Numbered from the stretch's first letter, positions 32,601 through 40,282 are shown. The stretch is DNA of 64,000 nucleotides from Heterocephalus glaber (GCF_000247695.1 NW_004624776.1:16407360-16471359), one strand, 5' to 3'. Notes: generated by a model from the letters alone, not told the origin. Numbers and translations are program-made.

Positions 32601-35600
32601 ATATGAAAACATTAGTTTTGTTGTGAAAATACAAAGTTAAAAAAATCCTAGAGTCTCTGAGTAATTTTTTATAATTATTTGATCTGTACCAAATGTATTG
32701 ACAGGTCTTTTAAAAATGACTTCGTCTTTTCCCAAATTTTGGACATATTTTCAGAAAACTTTGTACTAATTATACTGACATAAACTTATGTTATTAAATT
32801 ACTAAGTATTGCTAGTATAAGGTTAGTATAACTGATTCATAGTAGCTTATAGTGCACGTTATATAAAGAAAGCATGAATACACTAAAGAGATGCTGATTT
32901 TTTTTTTTTTGGTACCGGGGATCGAACTCGGCTCCTTGCGCTTGCGCAGCAGGCGGTGAAACTACTGAGCTAAATCCCCGGCCCAAGATGCTGAGTTTTT
33001 AAAATAAATTGGACTGTCACCATGCACCATGGTCAAATCAATTCCCAATGGAATATAAACTTTTTAGAAAATGATAAAAGAGAATATTTGTATAACTTCT
33101 GAAATGTGATGGGCTTTCTCAAGAATAGGTTACCTCCTAAAACCTCCCAGTATACCATAGGCACTGTATTTTATGGAGGGAAAGGAAAGCTTAGGGTTAC
33201 CTGTTACTCATCTTGTTAGTTAGAAGTTAAGGATGATTGGTGTATTTTGCTTGGACTCCATTTTTTTCCCACAAGGTACCATTATTCCATTTAATCAGTG
33301 TAGCCTTACTAATCTTGGGTAGTTTGATCAGTTTTCTGTGTTCACAGTGTTTCTTTTATCATACTCATTGCTTTGGGGCTGTTTTCCTCTTGATCAAATA
33401 CATTAGTAGTTTTTTCCAAGATGTTATTTCAAGTCTGCATAATCTCCAGTTTTGTCTGAAGACATCTTTTTGTTTTTGTTTACTTTTTCTTTTCCTTGTG
33501 GTGCTGGGACTGAAGCCAGGGCCTCCTGTGCTCTACCACAGAGCTGCGACCCCAGCCCTGTTCACTCATTCTTGAATGGTAATGTAGCCGAGTGGAGATC
33601 ACTGGATTGAGAATTGTTTTCTTCACTAATTTATATTTTATTTTTCTGGGGATTGATTCTTCAGTACTTTAAAGAAATTATTCCATTGTGTTGAGTATCT
33701 GTTGCTGTTCATAGGCACAGTGTTACTGGTCTAATTAGCTTTCCTTTGTAGATAATCTGTCTTCTTTGTGGTAGTCTCTAACATTTTTGTCTTTGTCTTT
33801 GATAGTCTCTGTAATTTATCCACATTTATATTTGTTTTATTATGTAATTAGTATAATTTTTTAAAACCAAAAATTCATGTCATTAATTCTGGAAAATATT
33901 GACATTATTTCTTTAATAATATTAGCTTCTAGTTTCTCATTTTTTTTCTCCTGAAATTCCTTTAAAATGTATTTCACATTATTTTTTGGGTTGGGTTTTG
34001 GTTTTGGAGTTTTGAGACAGAGTCTCACTATGTAGTCTAGGCTAGCCCTGAACTCACAGTGATCCTCCTGCCACAGCCTCAGTGCTGGAATTACAGGCGT
34101 GTGGCACCACTCTGGCTTAAGATGTGTTTTAGAATTTACTATTCTATCCTCTTAGCTTAACTTCCCTTTCATATTTTCCGTCCCTTTCTCTGTGCTACTT
34201 TATGCTTTATTTAGATCTTTTTTCCCAGTTTACTATTTTAATCCGTCTCTTGAACCTTTACTCTAGATACATGTCCTGTTCTGCAATCTTTTTCTTTCAA
34301 ATTCGTGGGGAACTGAGATAGACCTAATCCATAAAGCTCAGAGCTTGAAGAGCTGGCGGCCCTGTGTACCCTCTGCTCTTTCCATGATACTGTTCTCTTG
34401 CGTTGTGATTTCTGTGCCTCCAGAAGTTGTTTCCATGGTGTTCTATACACCGCGGGCCATGAGGTGGTCCCATCCCGCTGCTTCTGTCCCAACCAAGACC
34501 CCATGGGACAAGTAGGCAAACTGTTGGCAACTGCTTGGCTCAGAAGACCTGTGCTGGACTTGTGCCGCGATCTCAGCACCTGGAACCATTTCATTAATTT
34601 GCTTTAGTAAGCAAATTAATGAGATAGGGGTTTTTTTTAATTAGTTTTTTGTTTGTTTGTTTTTTTGGGTACTGGGGATCAGACTCAGGACCTTGCACTT
34701 GCAAGGCAGGTGCGGTGCCACTGCACTACATCCCCGGCCCAGTTTTTATTATAGTCAGTGCTTTAATGAAATTCCTTTAATTTCTTACATCTAAAAATAG
34801 AATTCCTAGGTCAGTGGTAGCAAACATATGGCATGCATGTTGTTTTTCTTTTAAGACAAAAGATGTTAAAGTAGGTTTTTTTCTAAACTAAAATCTCAGT
34901 ATTCAGGTTTAATTGCAGTGTTGGCACTTTACCATAAATAAATAGGTTTGAGGTTGCAGTATGGGCACTTATCTCTAAAAGGTCTTCCATTGCTGCCCTA
35001 GGTCAAAGGATATGCATATTTTCACTTGTTCTAGACAATACAAAATTGCTGCCCAAGAATGGCTCTTGTGATATACAGTCTTGCTGGTAGCGTCTGAGTT
35101 CCTGTTTCTCCATCTTTTCCAGCACTTGATGATCTTTATTTTTAGACTTAACACATTTTTCCCATTAGATTTTCTAATATACTTACCTTTTCTCTTTGAT
35201 GATTTTTTCTAAAAACTAGTTTTATTTAAACCAGTGTTTAAATACATTACATAATATCAAAATTGTAAGGGAGAAAATCGTAAGAAAGCAAGCCAGAATC
35301 AGTTTACTTCACATGGCTTGGGCAGTGTTGCCAGTAAGCTGTGAGCTCTGTATCCTGCTGTATGACTGATAACATCAGCTTGGTATTTGTTCCCTTGTCA
35401 AAGGTTTAACTGGTATTAGGCTGGCTCCCATTCTGTTGTTTGAACATCCCTCAGGTAGGATGTCAGGTCAAAGACCTATAGCAATCCAGATGCCTTGTCA
35501 CCTCACTGGAGGGAAGATATCCTATCAGGTTAGACTCTAACAGGGGCTGTTACTACCCAACGCTCCTTCTAGCGATACAGCCGCTGTTGTTGCCTTACCC

Positions 35601-38600
35601 AGTCCTTTCTAGACTCACAGGGATTGTTCAAGTGGTACCATTCTCTTAGGGTGGGGCCTGTGCAGAGGGAGAGCCCAGGAGCTTTTGATGAGACATTGCT
35701 GTCTGGCCTTGGAACTCTGGGCTTGGCTGAAACATCACGTTATTGTTTGCTTTGGGCTGGATACTGGCAGGTGCCTACTGCTTGACTTCTGTTTAAATGA
35801 GGGACTTCAAGCCTAGATAGCATGGCTCTTTTCAGTTTATTGCATGAAGGAGTTATACAAGTGGTAAGGTTTTAAACTTCTGACAAGGGAAGAAGGGAAA
35901 TTCTACTCATTGCAAGGAAATCCTCACTTAAGCCAGTGAGCCATGAGCACTTAAAACCCATGAACCTCGAGCTGATCGTCCACAGCCAATCCAGTCTCTC
36001 CAAAACATGTGCTGGTCACCCTGTTGCTGCAGTACTTCTCCATGTCCTAGATACTTAAGTACAGTGCCATTGCAGGCAAATTGCTTCTTAAATGTCTTCA
36101 CCAGTTTGTGTCATAATCATCAGTGGTCCTTGGACAGGAGTATGGCCTTGCAGCCTTTCTGTTGAATTCTTACGTCTGTAGAATTGTCAGTGCCAGCAGA
36201 AAGCAGCAGGTCATCACCCCTTGCATCAGCAAGGGATTCAAAGAGTGGAGGGTCTGGATAGCAGACACACAATAAGATTCCTTATTCTTGGTGGAAATTC
36301 CACAGCCTTATTGTGGAAGGTGCTTTAGGAGACGGCAGGGGGAGAGAGGAGGGATGGAGCCCCAGAAAGTGATGGGGTTCGTGGGGGAGGCTACCAAGGC
36401 CCAGTGGCAGCTCAGTGACCGGGTGACTGTTTCTAACATGTGCACAAGGGGACTGTACTATGTGTCTCCCTACCAGGCACCTGAACCACCCATGGCACAT
36501 ACATGACTGTACCACTTGTACTGGCTTGGTTCAAGCCGGCAGAAATGTGTTGAAGATAATGCTTTAATACTCTGTGTTCTAGAAAGCTGTGTCTCTGCAT
36601 GGGTCTCTTTTATTGCAATAGACAATATTTCCATGCTGGTCCATGTTATACTGCTTTTAATTACTATAGTTTTAGAGTAAGTTGTGATATCTTGGAGAGC
36701 AACTGACCATCTCTCCTTCCTTCTCCTTTTTCTTCAACAGTTTAATAATTTAAGATTTTGCACAATTTTCAATAGATTTATTTATACGTAGCTTTGTTGC
36801 TACTGTGAAACTTTTTTTTCAAATACATTAGGTTTTTAAGAGCTTGCTGGTATTTAAACAGAACCATTAAGTTATTATGTAGTACTTTTGTAATCTTGCT
36901 GAACTTTTAATGCTAATGATAAACATATCTGTGAATGAATTTTTCTCGTCCAGTCAAGCACTTAAATTTTTTAAGCTTGTTTGTTTGGTGTTACTGAGAT
37001 TGAACCCCAGCATCTTTGCACTGACCTAAATCCCCAGCCCTTTTATTTTTTGAGAGGGTCTTGCCCAGGCTGGCCTCCTTTCCTCTCAAGTATCTGGGAT
37101 TATAGGCATGTATTATCATGTCTGGCTGTTTTTTAAGCTATTGATAATAAAGTGCACAGATTATACTGACAACTCTTAATAAGGTGAAATTTTTATTTCA
37201 ATTTTATTTTCAAATCTTTATTTTCATGCCTATTTTGTCTTTCAGATACCAAGTATACAGATTCCCCTTTGACACCTACATTCTGCACTCCTGGTTTGAA
37301 AGTTCCTTCTACAAAGAACTGTACAGCTTTGGTAAATTTCTATAAAACTGAAAACTATAATCTTTCTTCTAATGACTCAAATAGAGTACTAATTCCAGAC
37401 ACACATTTTAAATACACATTTCTAATTAATAGAAAAACACCAAAGTGTGGGTGATTTAATGTTTTTTGTTTCCTCTAAATTTTTCTAGTTAAATTTAACA
37501 GTAATCAAAAGAGTCAGGAGTAACACATAAAACAACCAGTACTATAGACAACCACAACTCTATTGGGGTATCCAGTAGAACTGTTGATAATGATTGAAAA
37601 CATTTCATAATCTGCAATGTTCAATATGTTCACTAAGTATACATAGCTAGTTACTGAGCACCTAAAATGCTGCTAGTGCAGCTGAGGAACTAATTTTTAA
37701 TTTTTCACTTAAAAAAAAAATTTAAACAGCCCCAATATAGCTTGTGGGTAATATATCGGGGAGTGCAGCCGTAGACAGTGCTGCACCATCAGTGTAGTAT
37801 CAGGTTATCTGCATGTTGGTAATTGGTTTTTACACTTAATTAACTTATGTTTTGATTCATGTGGAAGGTACTGTGCTGATGTGATACTCGCATCACCTGT
37901 CTTTGTAAATAACTCTGACCCTAGGGAGACAAGAATGACTTTCCGTGTGGTCGGTCTGGCAGGAACACATTGCACAAGGTGCTGTCCTCTCAGAGGAAGC
38001 CTGCCTGCTGAGGGCCTGTGGAAACACTTGTTCATGTATGCTGGGACTCTCCTTTGGCCATTAAGTCTGGGGTTGGGGTGACATCACAGTTCTCACCTCA
38101 AGTCTTTATTAGTAATGAAGATGGTGTTTTGTCCTCCACATGCCATTTCTTTATTTTTCTAGATTTTGTGAAGAACTCGCATAGGGAAAAAAAGGAATCA
38201 TTTTGGGGCCTGTAGAGACTTCAACACTTTTTATTTACTACCATAATTTAATGATTGTTTTTTATTCTGTAGGTACCCACAAACTATGCATTATCAGAAA
38301 CACACAGTTCATCAAATGATTTTGAAGTTAAAGATTGTACTTCATTAGTTTTAAGTTCATATCAGTGCTTGGAGAATTTTGCAGACCCCTCCTCTCCTAC
38401 AGTTTCGTCTTATGAGAATCTGCTCAGAACACCCACACCTCCAGAGGTAACTGCTATTCCAGAAGATGTTCTCCAGGTAATATTTCCAGACAGGATTTTT
38501 TTTTCTGATACTGTTTTCAAATTAGATACTTAAATTAAGACCCGAAATTGCATATAAAGTATCATCTTTATCATTAGGCTAATGTATTAGTTTTGGTATT

Positions 38601-39763
38601 GAGAAAATATAAATTCTGGGCTGATAGGACCACCTAGCTAAACAACTTCAGAGCTGCGTACAAGCTAGTGACTTGCCATATTTTTAGTTATATTATCTTC
38701 CAAGAGTCATTTTCTCTTGACCCTTACCTTAATCCTCTGAAATATATTCGTATGTTATTTCTAATACACATTCAACCGTGGCTGCTATGTTGACATCTGT
38801 TCCATTGGATGTGTTGCAGGCAAAGTAAAAAATGTAATTTATCCAACAGTTCTCCAGAGTGAAATACCACTAGTAACGAGCTTGAGACTCTTGGACCTCA
38901 GTTTAAGAAACACTGATTTATATGTAGTAGAATATTTGATTCTTTACTGTAATGTTTACCAACGTTTGTCACTGCCAATCATACTAGTGTGATTTTTTTG
39001 ACACTCTCCTTCTTTAATAGAAGTTAGTATTTGGCAATTATTGCTTAGGCGCATGAATTCTTAATAACTATCCTAGAAATAGTCTTGGTTATGAAGCACC
39101 ATGGGAAAAGCAAATCACATGGGAAAACATAAATGCCATCAGAACTGGCTCATCCTGTGATACAGAAATATCTGTTATCCTCTCTGGTTTTGACTTGGGG
39201 TTTTTTTGCCCCTTTTTTTGCTTTCCTGGGAGATGATAATAAACTAGGTAAGGAACATCTTCTGCATGGTAGATTCTTCTCTCATTGGTTTGTGAAAGGA
39301 ATGAAACCTCCTGAAAAGAATTTGTAAATGTTTTAGATTCTTTTGTACTCATTATAAGTGATGGTCTTGTGAGGATTCATTTCAGAGTTTTCCTCTCTGT
39401 ATTTCCCAAATATCTTTGAAAAGGCTTAATTTGCTCTCAAGAGTGTACTGCTACTTGTTTCCATTAACCTAAGGTAGAGAGCATTTTGGAAGGCTCTAGA
39501 GGTCAAACCTTCATATCCAAGTTAAATTCCTAGTATGTCCATGTTGTGCTGCTATTGAATGTATGTAAGAAATATTTTAAGGAACCTTTATCTTTACATT
39601 TTCCATGGCTTTCCTTGAATGTTTCATAATACCTTCCAGACTTATGTCATTCATAAAACTTGATCAAAAGGACTTTTTGTTTCAGATTTTGTCAAAATAC
39701 AAACCGAGCTACTCCAGTAGCAGTGAAAGCAGTGCCTCCCAGAAAAGGGCTCCTCAAAACTGA
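5689..39763 (+). CDS. SKA3: Spindle and kinetochore-associated protein 3 (8 coding exons)
   Basis: SKA3 forms the SKA complex with SKA1 and SKA2, which couples kinetochores to microtubules in mitosis through Ndc80. Coding exons: 5689-5791, 25623-25684, 25882-26047, 27089-27500, 31879-31964, 37246-37331, 38273-38476, 39686-39763. All introns are GT-AG and phases agree, giving 1197 nt and 398 aa (human about 412). The helical N-terminal SKA core is encoded by exons 1-3 ([20 protein letters not shown], then [16 protein letters not shown] and [14 protein letters not shown]). Exon 4 carries the family block [16 protein letters not shown]. Exon 7 carries [10 protein letters not shown], whose threonines fall at residues 358 and 360, the CDK1 sites that promote Ndc80 binding in human. 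The start follows a good context (CATCCATGG). Oddity: after ILSKY in the last exon the frame leaves the conserved C-terminus and stops at 39761-39763, while the conserved reading continues in another frame to a TGA at 39801-39803. Confidence 0.96.
6775..6861 (+). repeat. tRNA-derived SINE, subtype A-like
   Basis: A box TTTAGCTCAGTGGTTCC, B box AGTTCGGTCCC and a 14-A tail, inserted in the antisense L1. Confidence 0.9.
6869..6954 (+). repeat. tRNA-derived SINE, subtype B
   Basis: TTTAGCTCAGTGGTTTCGC, CTGCTGTGCAAGCGC, GAGTTCGATC and an A tail. Sits in tandem behind the copy at 6775. Confidence 0.9.
7574..7654 (-). repeat. tRNA-derived SINE
   Basis: Minus copy: T-run, GGTACCAGGGATC, CTTGCGAGGCAGGCGGCTGC, TGAGCTAAATCCCCGA. 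Confidence 0.88.
7673..9710 (-). other. SKA3 intron 1 sequence, possibly L1 5' portion
   Basis: No gene recognised. It directly continues the antisense L1 and contains short antisense open frames (9175-9369, 9366-9554) with no known domain. A rearranged L1 5'UTR/ORF1 region is my best guess, by position and composition only. Confidence 0.3.
9833..9943 (+). repeat. B1 SINE
   Basis: Degraded B1 head, then TTGCTGTGAGTTCAAGGCCA, GCCTGAACTACTCAGG and an A-rich tail. Confidence 0.8.
9944..11540. other. SKA3 intron 1 interval, no gene seen
   Basis: AT-rich intron sequence. A 77-codon minus open frame (10863-11096) lies in a more GC-rich patch (about 10860-11460) that could be an unidentified retrocopy or LTR, but I recognise no family in it. 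Confidence 0.4.
10715..10800 (-). repeat. B1 SINE fragment
   Basis: Antisense B1: AGATCTTGTTCTGTAGCAC, CTCAGCCTCTCGAGTGCTGA. Confidence 0.75.
11547..11623 (-). repeat. tRNA-derived SINE, subtype A
   Basis: GGTACCGGGGATTGAACTCG, GCTTGCGAGGCAGGCAGC, CCACTGAGCTAAATCCCTGG. Confidence 0.9.
11626..11746 (-). repeat. B1 SINE
   Basis: Antisense B1 (TTTTTGACACAGGGTCTCAC, CTGCCTCAGCCTTGTGAGTG, GGGATTGCAGGTGTGTACCA) directly adjoining the SINE at 11547. Confidence 0.85.
11750..13240. other. SKA3 intron 1 interval, no gene seen
   Basis: Very AT-rich, apparently unique intron sequence. No domain-bearing open frame, RNA gene or clear repeat was recognised. Confidence 0.5.
13659..14044 (+). repeat. 5' LTR of the MaLR-type element
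   Basis: TATTATGGGTTGTGTTCAGA start (first bases decayed from TGTTATGG), GGTGTCAGGTATTTTGTCTC near the 3' end, AATAAACCC poly(A) signal at about 13973-13978, end AACTAAGACA. Confidence 0.85.
15444..15935 (+). mobile_element. Solo LTR of a class II-like ERV
   Basis: 492 bp, TGTAGGGAACAGG...GCTACCGACA, with TG/CA termini and a perfect 6-bp target duplication TGTTGT (15438-15443, 15936-15941). Six-base duplications are typical of class II (ERV2/ERVK) elements. Orientation is assumed. Inserted six bases into the 3' LTR of the host MaLR element. Confidence 0.8.
15942..16323 (+). repeat. 3' LTR of the MaLR-type element (distal part)
   Basis: Collinear with 13659-14044 (GAATCTAGAGTGTGTGATTC, GGCCTGAGAGCACT, GAGTGTCAGGTATTTTGTCT). 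Ends GGTAACTAACA. Its first six bases lie at 15438-15443, and are repeated at 15936-15941 as the duplication of the solo LTR. Confidence 0.85.
17083..17167 (-). repeat. tRNA-derived SINE, subtype A
   Basis: GGGTACCAGGGATCGAACTC, TGTGAGGCAGGTGCCGG, CACTGAGCTAAATCC. Flanks TAGGTGTCCATATTTTT and TAGGTATCCGTATTTTT form the target duplication. Confidence 0.9.
17275..17520 (+). repeat. B1-ID dimer remnant followed by tRNA-SINE-like tail
   Basis: B1 part (CTCCAGCTACTCTGGAGGCT, GAGCCCACCCTGGGCAAC, AGACCTGTCTC) followed by ID-like GGGCTGGAGACATAGCTCAG, a partial internal repeat (ACATAGCTCA twice) and a second tRNA-like 3' half (CAAGGTCCTGAGTTCGATCC, then poly A). Confidence 0.6.
17900..18560 (-). mobile_element. 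HAL1/L1 ORF1-like antisense remnant
   Basis: Plus strand contains GTGAGAAGTCTGCTGTCAGC and CAAGATGTGTCTAGGAGTGA, landmarks of HAL1/old L1 read backwards. On the minus strand, 18359-18114 gives an ORF1p-like peptide ([39 protein letters not shown]), broken and incomplete. Not a gene. Confidence 0.7.
18560..21350 (-). other. SKA3 intron 1 interval: antisense L1/LTR-like sequence and pyrimidine tract
   Basis: Contains a CTT/CCT-rich tract (about 18850-19090) whose minus strand encodes only low-complexity Arg/Gly/Lys/Glu sequence. An LTR-like segment near 19260-19650 has AATAAAAGTTTACTTGC. Further decayed LINE-like sequence follows at 19800-20900. No intact gene. Family assignment is tentative. 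Confidence 0.4.
21426..21575 (+). repeat. B1 SINE with internal duplication
   Basis: GCCAGGCGTGATGGTGCACA head, GAGGCCAGCCTGGGCTATAT then a second AAGGCCAGCCTGAACTACAC (the B1 internal duplication), A-rich end. Confidence 0.92.
21605..21795 (+). repeat. B1-ID dimeric SINE
   Basis: B1-like left part (TTGCAGTGGTTCATGCCTGG ... CGGACAATTTAGTGAAACTC) joined to an ID-like right part (GTGGGGATGTGGTTCAATGG, CCTGGGTTCAGTCCCCAGTA). Confidence 0.8.
21829..21948 (+). repeat. B1 SINE
   Basis: CCAGGTTTGGTAATGCACGC, GAGTTCAAGGCCAGCCTGAA, CCCTGTCTCAGAC. Confidence 0.88.
22755..22846 (-). pseudogene. U6 snRNA pseudogene
   Basis: Reading the minus strand from 22846: GTGCTCACTTCGGCAGCACA, then the U6 body including the ACAGAAAAGA region and CCCCTGCGCAAGGATGA. 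The first 80 or so nucleotides match U6 with few changes (GCTCGC to GCTCAC; ACAGAGA to ACAGAAA, which alters the invariant ACAGAGA box). The 3' part is deleted (GCAAATTCGTGAAGCG reduced to GCAAAAACGC) and the terminal T-run is lost. This is a retroposed or decayed copy, not a functional spliceosomal gene. Confidence 0.92.
22887..22969 (-). repeat. tRNA-derived SINE, subtype A
   Basis: AACCAGGATCGAACTTGGGA, GCTTGTGAGGCAGGCGGCAG, CTAAGCTAAATCCCCGGCC. Close to the U6 pseudogene. Confidence 0.9.
23066..23145 (-). repeat. tRNA-derived SINE
   Basis: CGGTACCAGGGATGGAACTC, CTTGCCAGGCAGGCGTG. Flanked by the target duplication TACCTGGCAGATTTTT. Confidence 0.9.
24011..24132 (+). repeat. B1 SINE with internal duplication
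   Basis: TTCCAGCACTCAGGAAGCTG, GTCAGCCTAGGCTATATAGT, AAAGCCAGCCTGAATTACAT, A tail. Confidence 0.85.
24371..24780 (+). mobile_element. 5'-truncated L1 insertion with target duplication
   Basis: 410-bp L1 3' end (CCATAAAGAACAAACTAGAG to AATGGGAAAAAAAA), closely like 1-487. Flanked by the perfect 16-bp duplication AAGAATGTTGAGTGAG (24355-24370, 24781-24796). Confidence 0.93.
25156..25250 (-). repeat. tRNA-derived SINE, subtype B
   Basis: GGTACCGGGGATTGAACTCG, TGCGCAGCAGGCGTTGAAAC. Perfect 15-bp target duplication ATCAAGCTATATTTT (25141-25155, 25253-25267). Confidence 0.93.
25314..25448 (-). repeat. B1 SINE with internal duplication
   Basis: TTTGAGATAGGGTCTCGCTA, two CTGG(T/C)CTTGAACTCA blocks, TGGAATTACAGACATGCACT. 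Confidence 0.9.
25776..25841 (+). repeat. ID SINE just upstream of SKA3 exon 3
   Basis: ID core (GCTGGTATAGAGTGCTTGCC, AAAGGTCATCAGTTTGATAT) flanked by a perfect 19-bp duplication AGAAATTAGAGAAATTATG (25757-25775, 25842-25860). The right copy ends 21 bp before the exon 3 boundary. Confidence 0.9.
26459..26690 (+). repeat. MIR SINE
   Basis: Ancient MIR signature: TGGTTTAGAATTAGGACC, GGGTTTGAATCTG, GGCAAGTTACTTAACCTTG, TTAGAGCAGTATCTGGTA. Confidence 0.85.
27851..28563 (-). mobile_element. 5'-truncated L1 insertion (antisense)
   Basis: About 710 bp of L1 3' end read backwards (ATTGGTACATTTTTAGATAT, C/T-rich 3'UTR, TGATGGGCATTTAGACTGTT). Flanked by AAACCAATTTCTGTTTT on both sides (about 27834 and 28564). 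Confidence 0.9.
28667..29052 (-). mobile_element. 5'-truncated L1 insertion split by a SINE
   Basis: L1 3' end read backwards, interrupted at 28834-28940 by a tRNA-SINE. Perfect 16-bp target duplication GGTACTTGATATTCTT (28651-28666, 29053-29068). Confidence 0.9.
28834..28940 (+). repeat. tRNA-derived SINE, subtype A, inside the L1
   Basis: GGGGCTGGGAATTTAGCTCA, CTGCCTCGCAAGCGCAAGG, GAGTTCGATCCCTGGTACC, A-rich tail. Perfect 14-bp duplication ACAAAGACTTTGTT (28820-28833, 28941-28954). Confidence 0.95.
29452..29520 (-). repeat. B1 SINE fragment
   Basis: CCAGCCTCCTGAATGCTGGG, TTACAGGCATGCACTACCAT. Confidence 0.75.
30286..30374 (+). repeat. tRNA-derived SINE, subtype A
   Basis: GGGGCAGGGGATTTAGCTCG, GCCTGCCTCGCAAGCGCAAG, A tail. 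The target repeat AAAGAATAATTT occurs on both sides. Confidence 0.92.
30462..30575 (-). repeat. B1 SINE
   Basis: TTTTGGAGACAGGGTTTCAC, CTGCCTCAGCCTTCCAAGGG, CAGGTGTGCACCACCATGCC. Confidence 0.88.
31223..31290 (+). repeat. ID SINE
   Basis: GGGGATGTCAGTTCAGTGGT, AGTGTGAGACCCTGGTTC. Confidence 0.75.
32210..32395 (+). repeat. B1-ID dimeric SINE
   Basis: B1 part (TGTGATGTGCACACCTGTAA ... GATCCTGTCTTAAAAG) directly joined to ID part (GGTTGGGGAAATAGTTCAGT, TCTGAGTTCAATCCCCAGAG). Confidence 0.82.
32901..32984 (-). repeat. tRNA-derived SINE, subtype B
   Basis: GGTACCGGGGATCGAACTCG, TGCGCAGCAGGCGGTGAAAC. Near-perfect flanking repeats AGATGCTGATTTTT and AGATGCTGAGTTTT. Confidence 0.93.
33487..33560 (-). 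repeat. ID SINE
   Basis: GTGGTGCTGGGACTGAAGCC, CTACCACAGAGCTGCGACCC read as an antisense ID. Confidence 0.75.
33590..33970 (-). mobile_element. HAL1/L1-like antisense remnant
   Basis: ATTCCATTGTGTTGAGTATC, TGTAGATAATCTGTCTTCTT and TTTGTCTTTGTCTTTGATAG correspond to the same old-LINE landmarks as 17900-18100. Confidence 0.6.
34011..34118 (-). repeat. B1 SINE
   Basis: TTTTGAGACAGAGTCTCACT, CTGAACTCACAGTGATCCTC, GGAATTACAGGCGTGTGGCA. Confidence 0.88.
34591..34622. repeat. Perfect 13-bp inverted repeat
   Basis: TCATTAATTTGCT (34591-34603), 6-nt spacer, AGCAAATTAATGA (34610-34622). Confidence 0.95.
34651..34740 (-). repeat. tRNA-derived SINE
   Basis: GGGTACTGGGGATCAGACTC, CTTGCAAGGCAGGTGCGGTG. 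Short flanking repeats AGTTTTT. Confidence 0.88.
35200..36275 (-). pseudogene. EIF1 processed pseudogene
   Basis: On the minus strand, about 36268-35951 is an intron-less, broken copy of the EIF1 (SUI1 translation initiation factor) coding region. It reads [13 protein letters not shown] sequence (the start ATG has become GTG at 36268-36266), passes through indels, keeps FACNGT, and ends with VHGF plus a stop at 35953-35951. It continues into the recognisable EIF1 3'UTR (AAGTGCTCATGGCTCACTGG onward). The 3'UTR-like sequence runs down to about 35300, with AATAAA on the minus strand at 35226-35221. No introns and several indels show a dead retrocopy in SKA3 intron 5. The 3' boundary is approximate. 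Confidence 0.85.
36560..36960 (-). mobile_element. Old L1 ORF2 antisense fragment
   Basis: CATGCTGGTCCATGTTATAC and TAATTACTATAGTTTTAGAG are decayed antisense ORF2 landmarks. Confidence 0.55.
36990..37130 (-). repeat. B1-ID dimeric SINE
   Basis: Antisense ID (GATTGAACCCCAGCATCTTT ... TAAATCCCCAGCCC) followed by antisense B1 (TTTTTGAGAGGGTCTTGCCC, GGGATTATAGGCATGTATTA). Confidence 0.78.
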
Positions 39764-39808
39764 AGGATGGAACATGCCAGAGGTTGGCAACAAAGAAAAC
39801 TGACAAAA
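39686..39808 (+). other. SKA3: SKA3 last coding exon with apparent frameshift
   Basis: The acceptor is TTTGTTTCAG|ATTTTG and the donor AAAA|GTGAGT. Spliced in phase, it reads ILSKY and then 20 non-family residues to the stop at 39761. From 39702 a +1-shifted frame reads 33 codons that resemble the mammalian SKA3 C-terminus ([16 protein letters not shown] ... GNKEN, then TGA at 39801). Compared with the remembered human exon, 5 nt are missing around 39701-39706. No alternative acceptor in view restores the frame; the next AG (39707-39708) leads into an immediate stop. Confidence 0.85.
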
Positions 39809-40015
39809 GTGAGTACACTGCCATTTAAAGAAAGCATGTGTGTTACGTAAGGACATTTAAAAACTAACACTAGAATAGTTGTAAAAATAGTTAATTGACA
39901 AATGCCAGCTTAGATTAATAACCTTTTATCTTTTGATACAGAAATTGTGGCCTGTGAATCTCAGTTCCCCAAGTTATCACATTTGGTGATCTCAGTGGGA
40001 ATCTATTCCCAACTA

Positions 40016-40188
40016 CAGTGGTACCTTGGTTCACTAACACTTTTGTTTGCAAACAATTTGTTTTGCAAACAGAAGCATTTGGCAAAATTCTGTTTTTGTT
40101 TGCAAACTGCATGGAGTGACAAATACAAATGTGGCCCATCTTTTCCAAAATCATAGAAAATTTAAGTTCGTGAACTGTGGTACCACTG
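40016..40188. mobile_element. Tc1/mariner-like MITE with TA duplication
   Basis: 173 bp with terminal inverted repeats: CAGTGGTACCTTGGTTCAC at the left and, reading inward from the right, CAGTGGTACCACAGTTCAC. TA dinucleotides (40014-40015, 40189-40190) flank it, the mariner/Tigger target duplication. The interior has repeated TTTGCAAAC-like words and no coding capacity. Located in the last SKA3 intron. Confidence 0.85.
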
Positions 40189-40282
40189 TATTTTGTAAAT
40201 GGAAAATATATACGCACTGTGTTGTCATGTGTTTTGTTGTTGGATTTTAATTATACTTATTGATATTTTTGTCTGTTTACAG

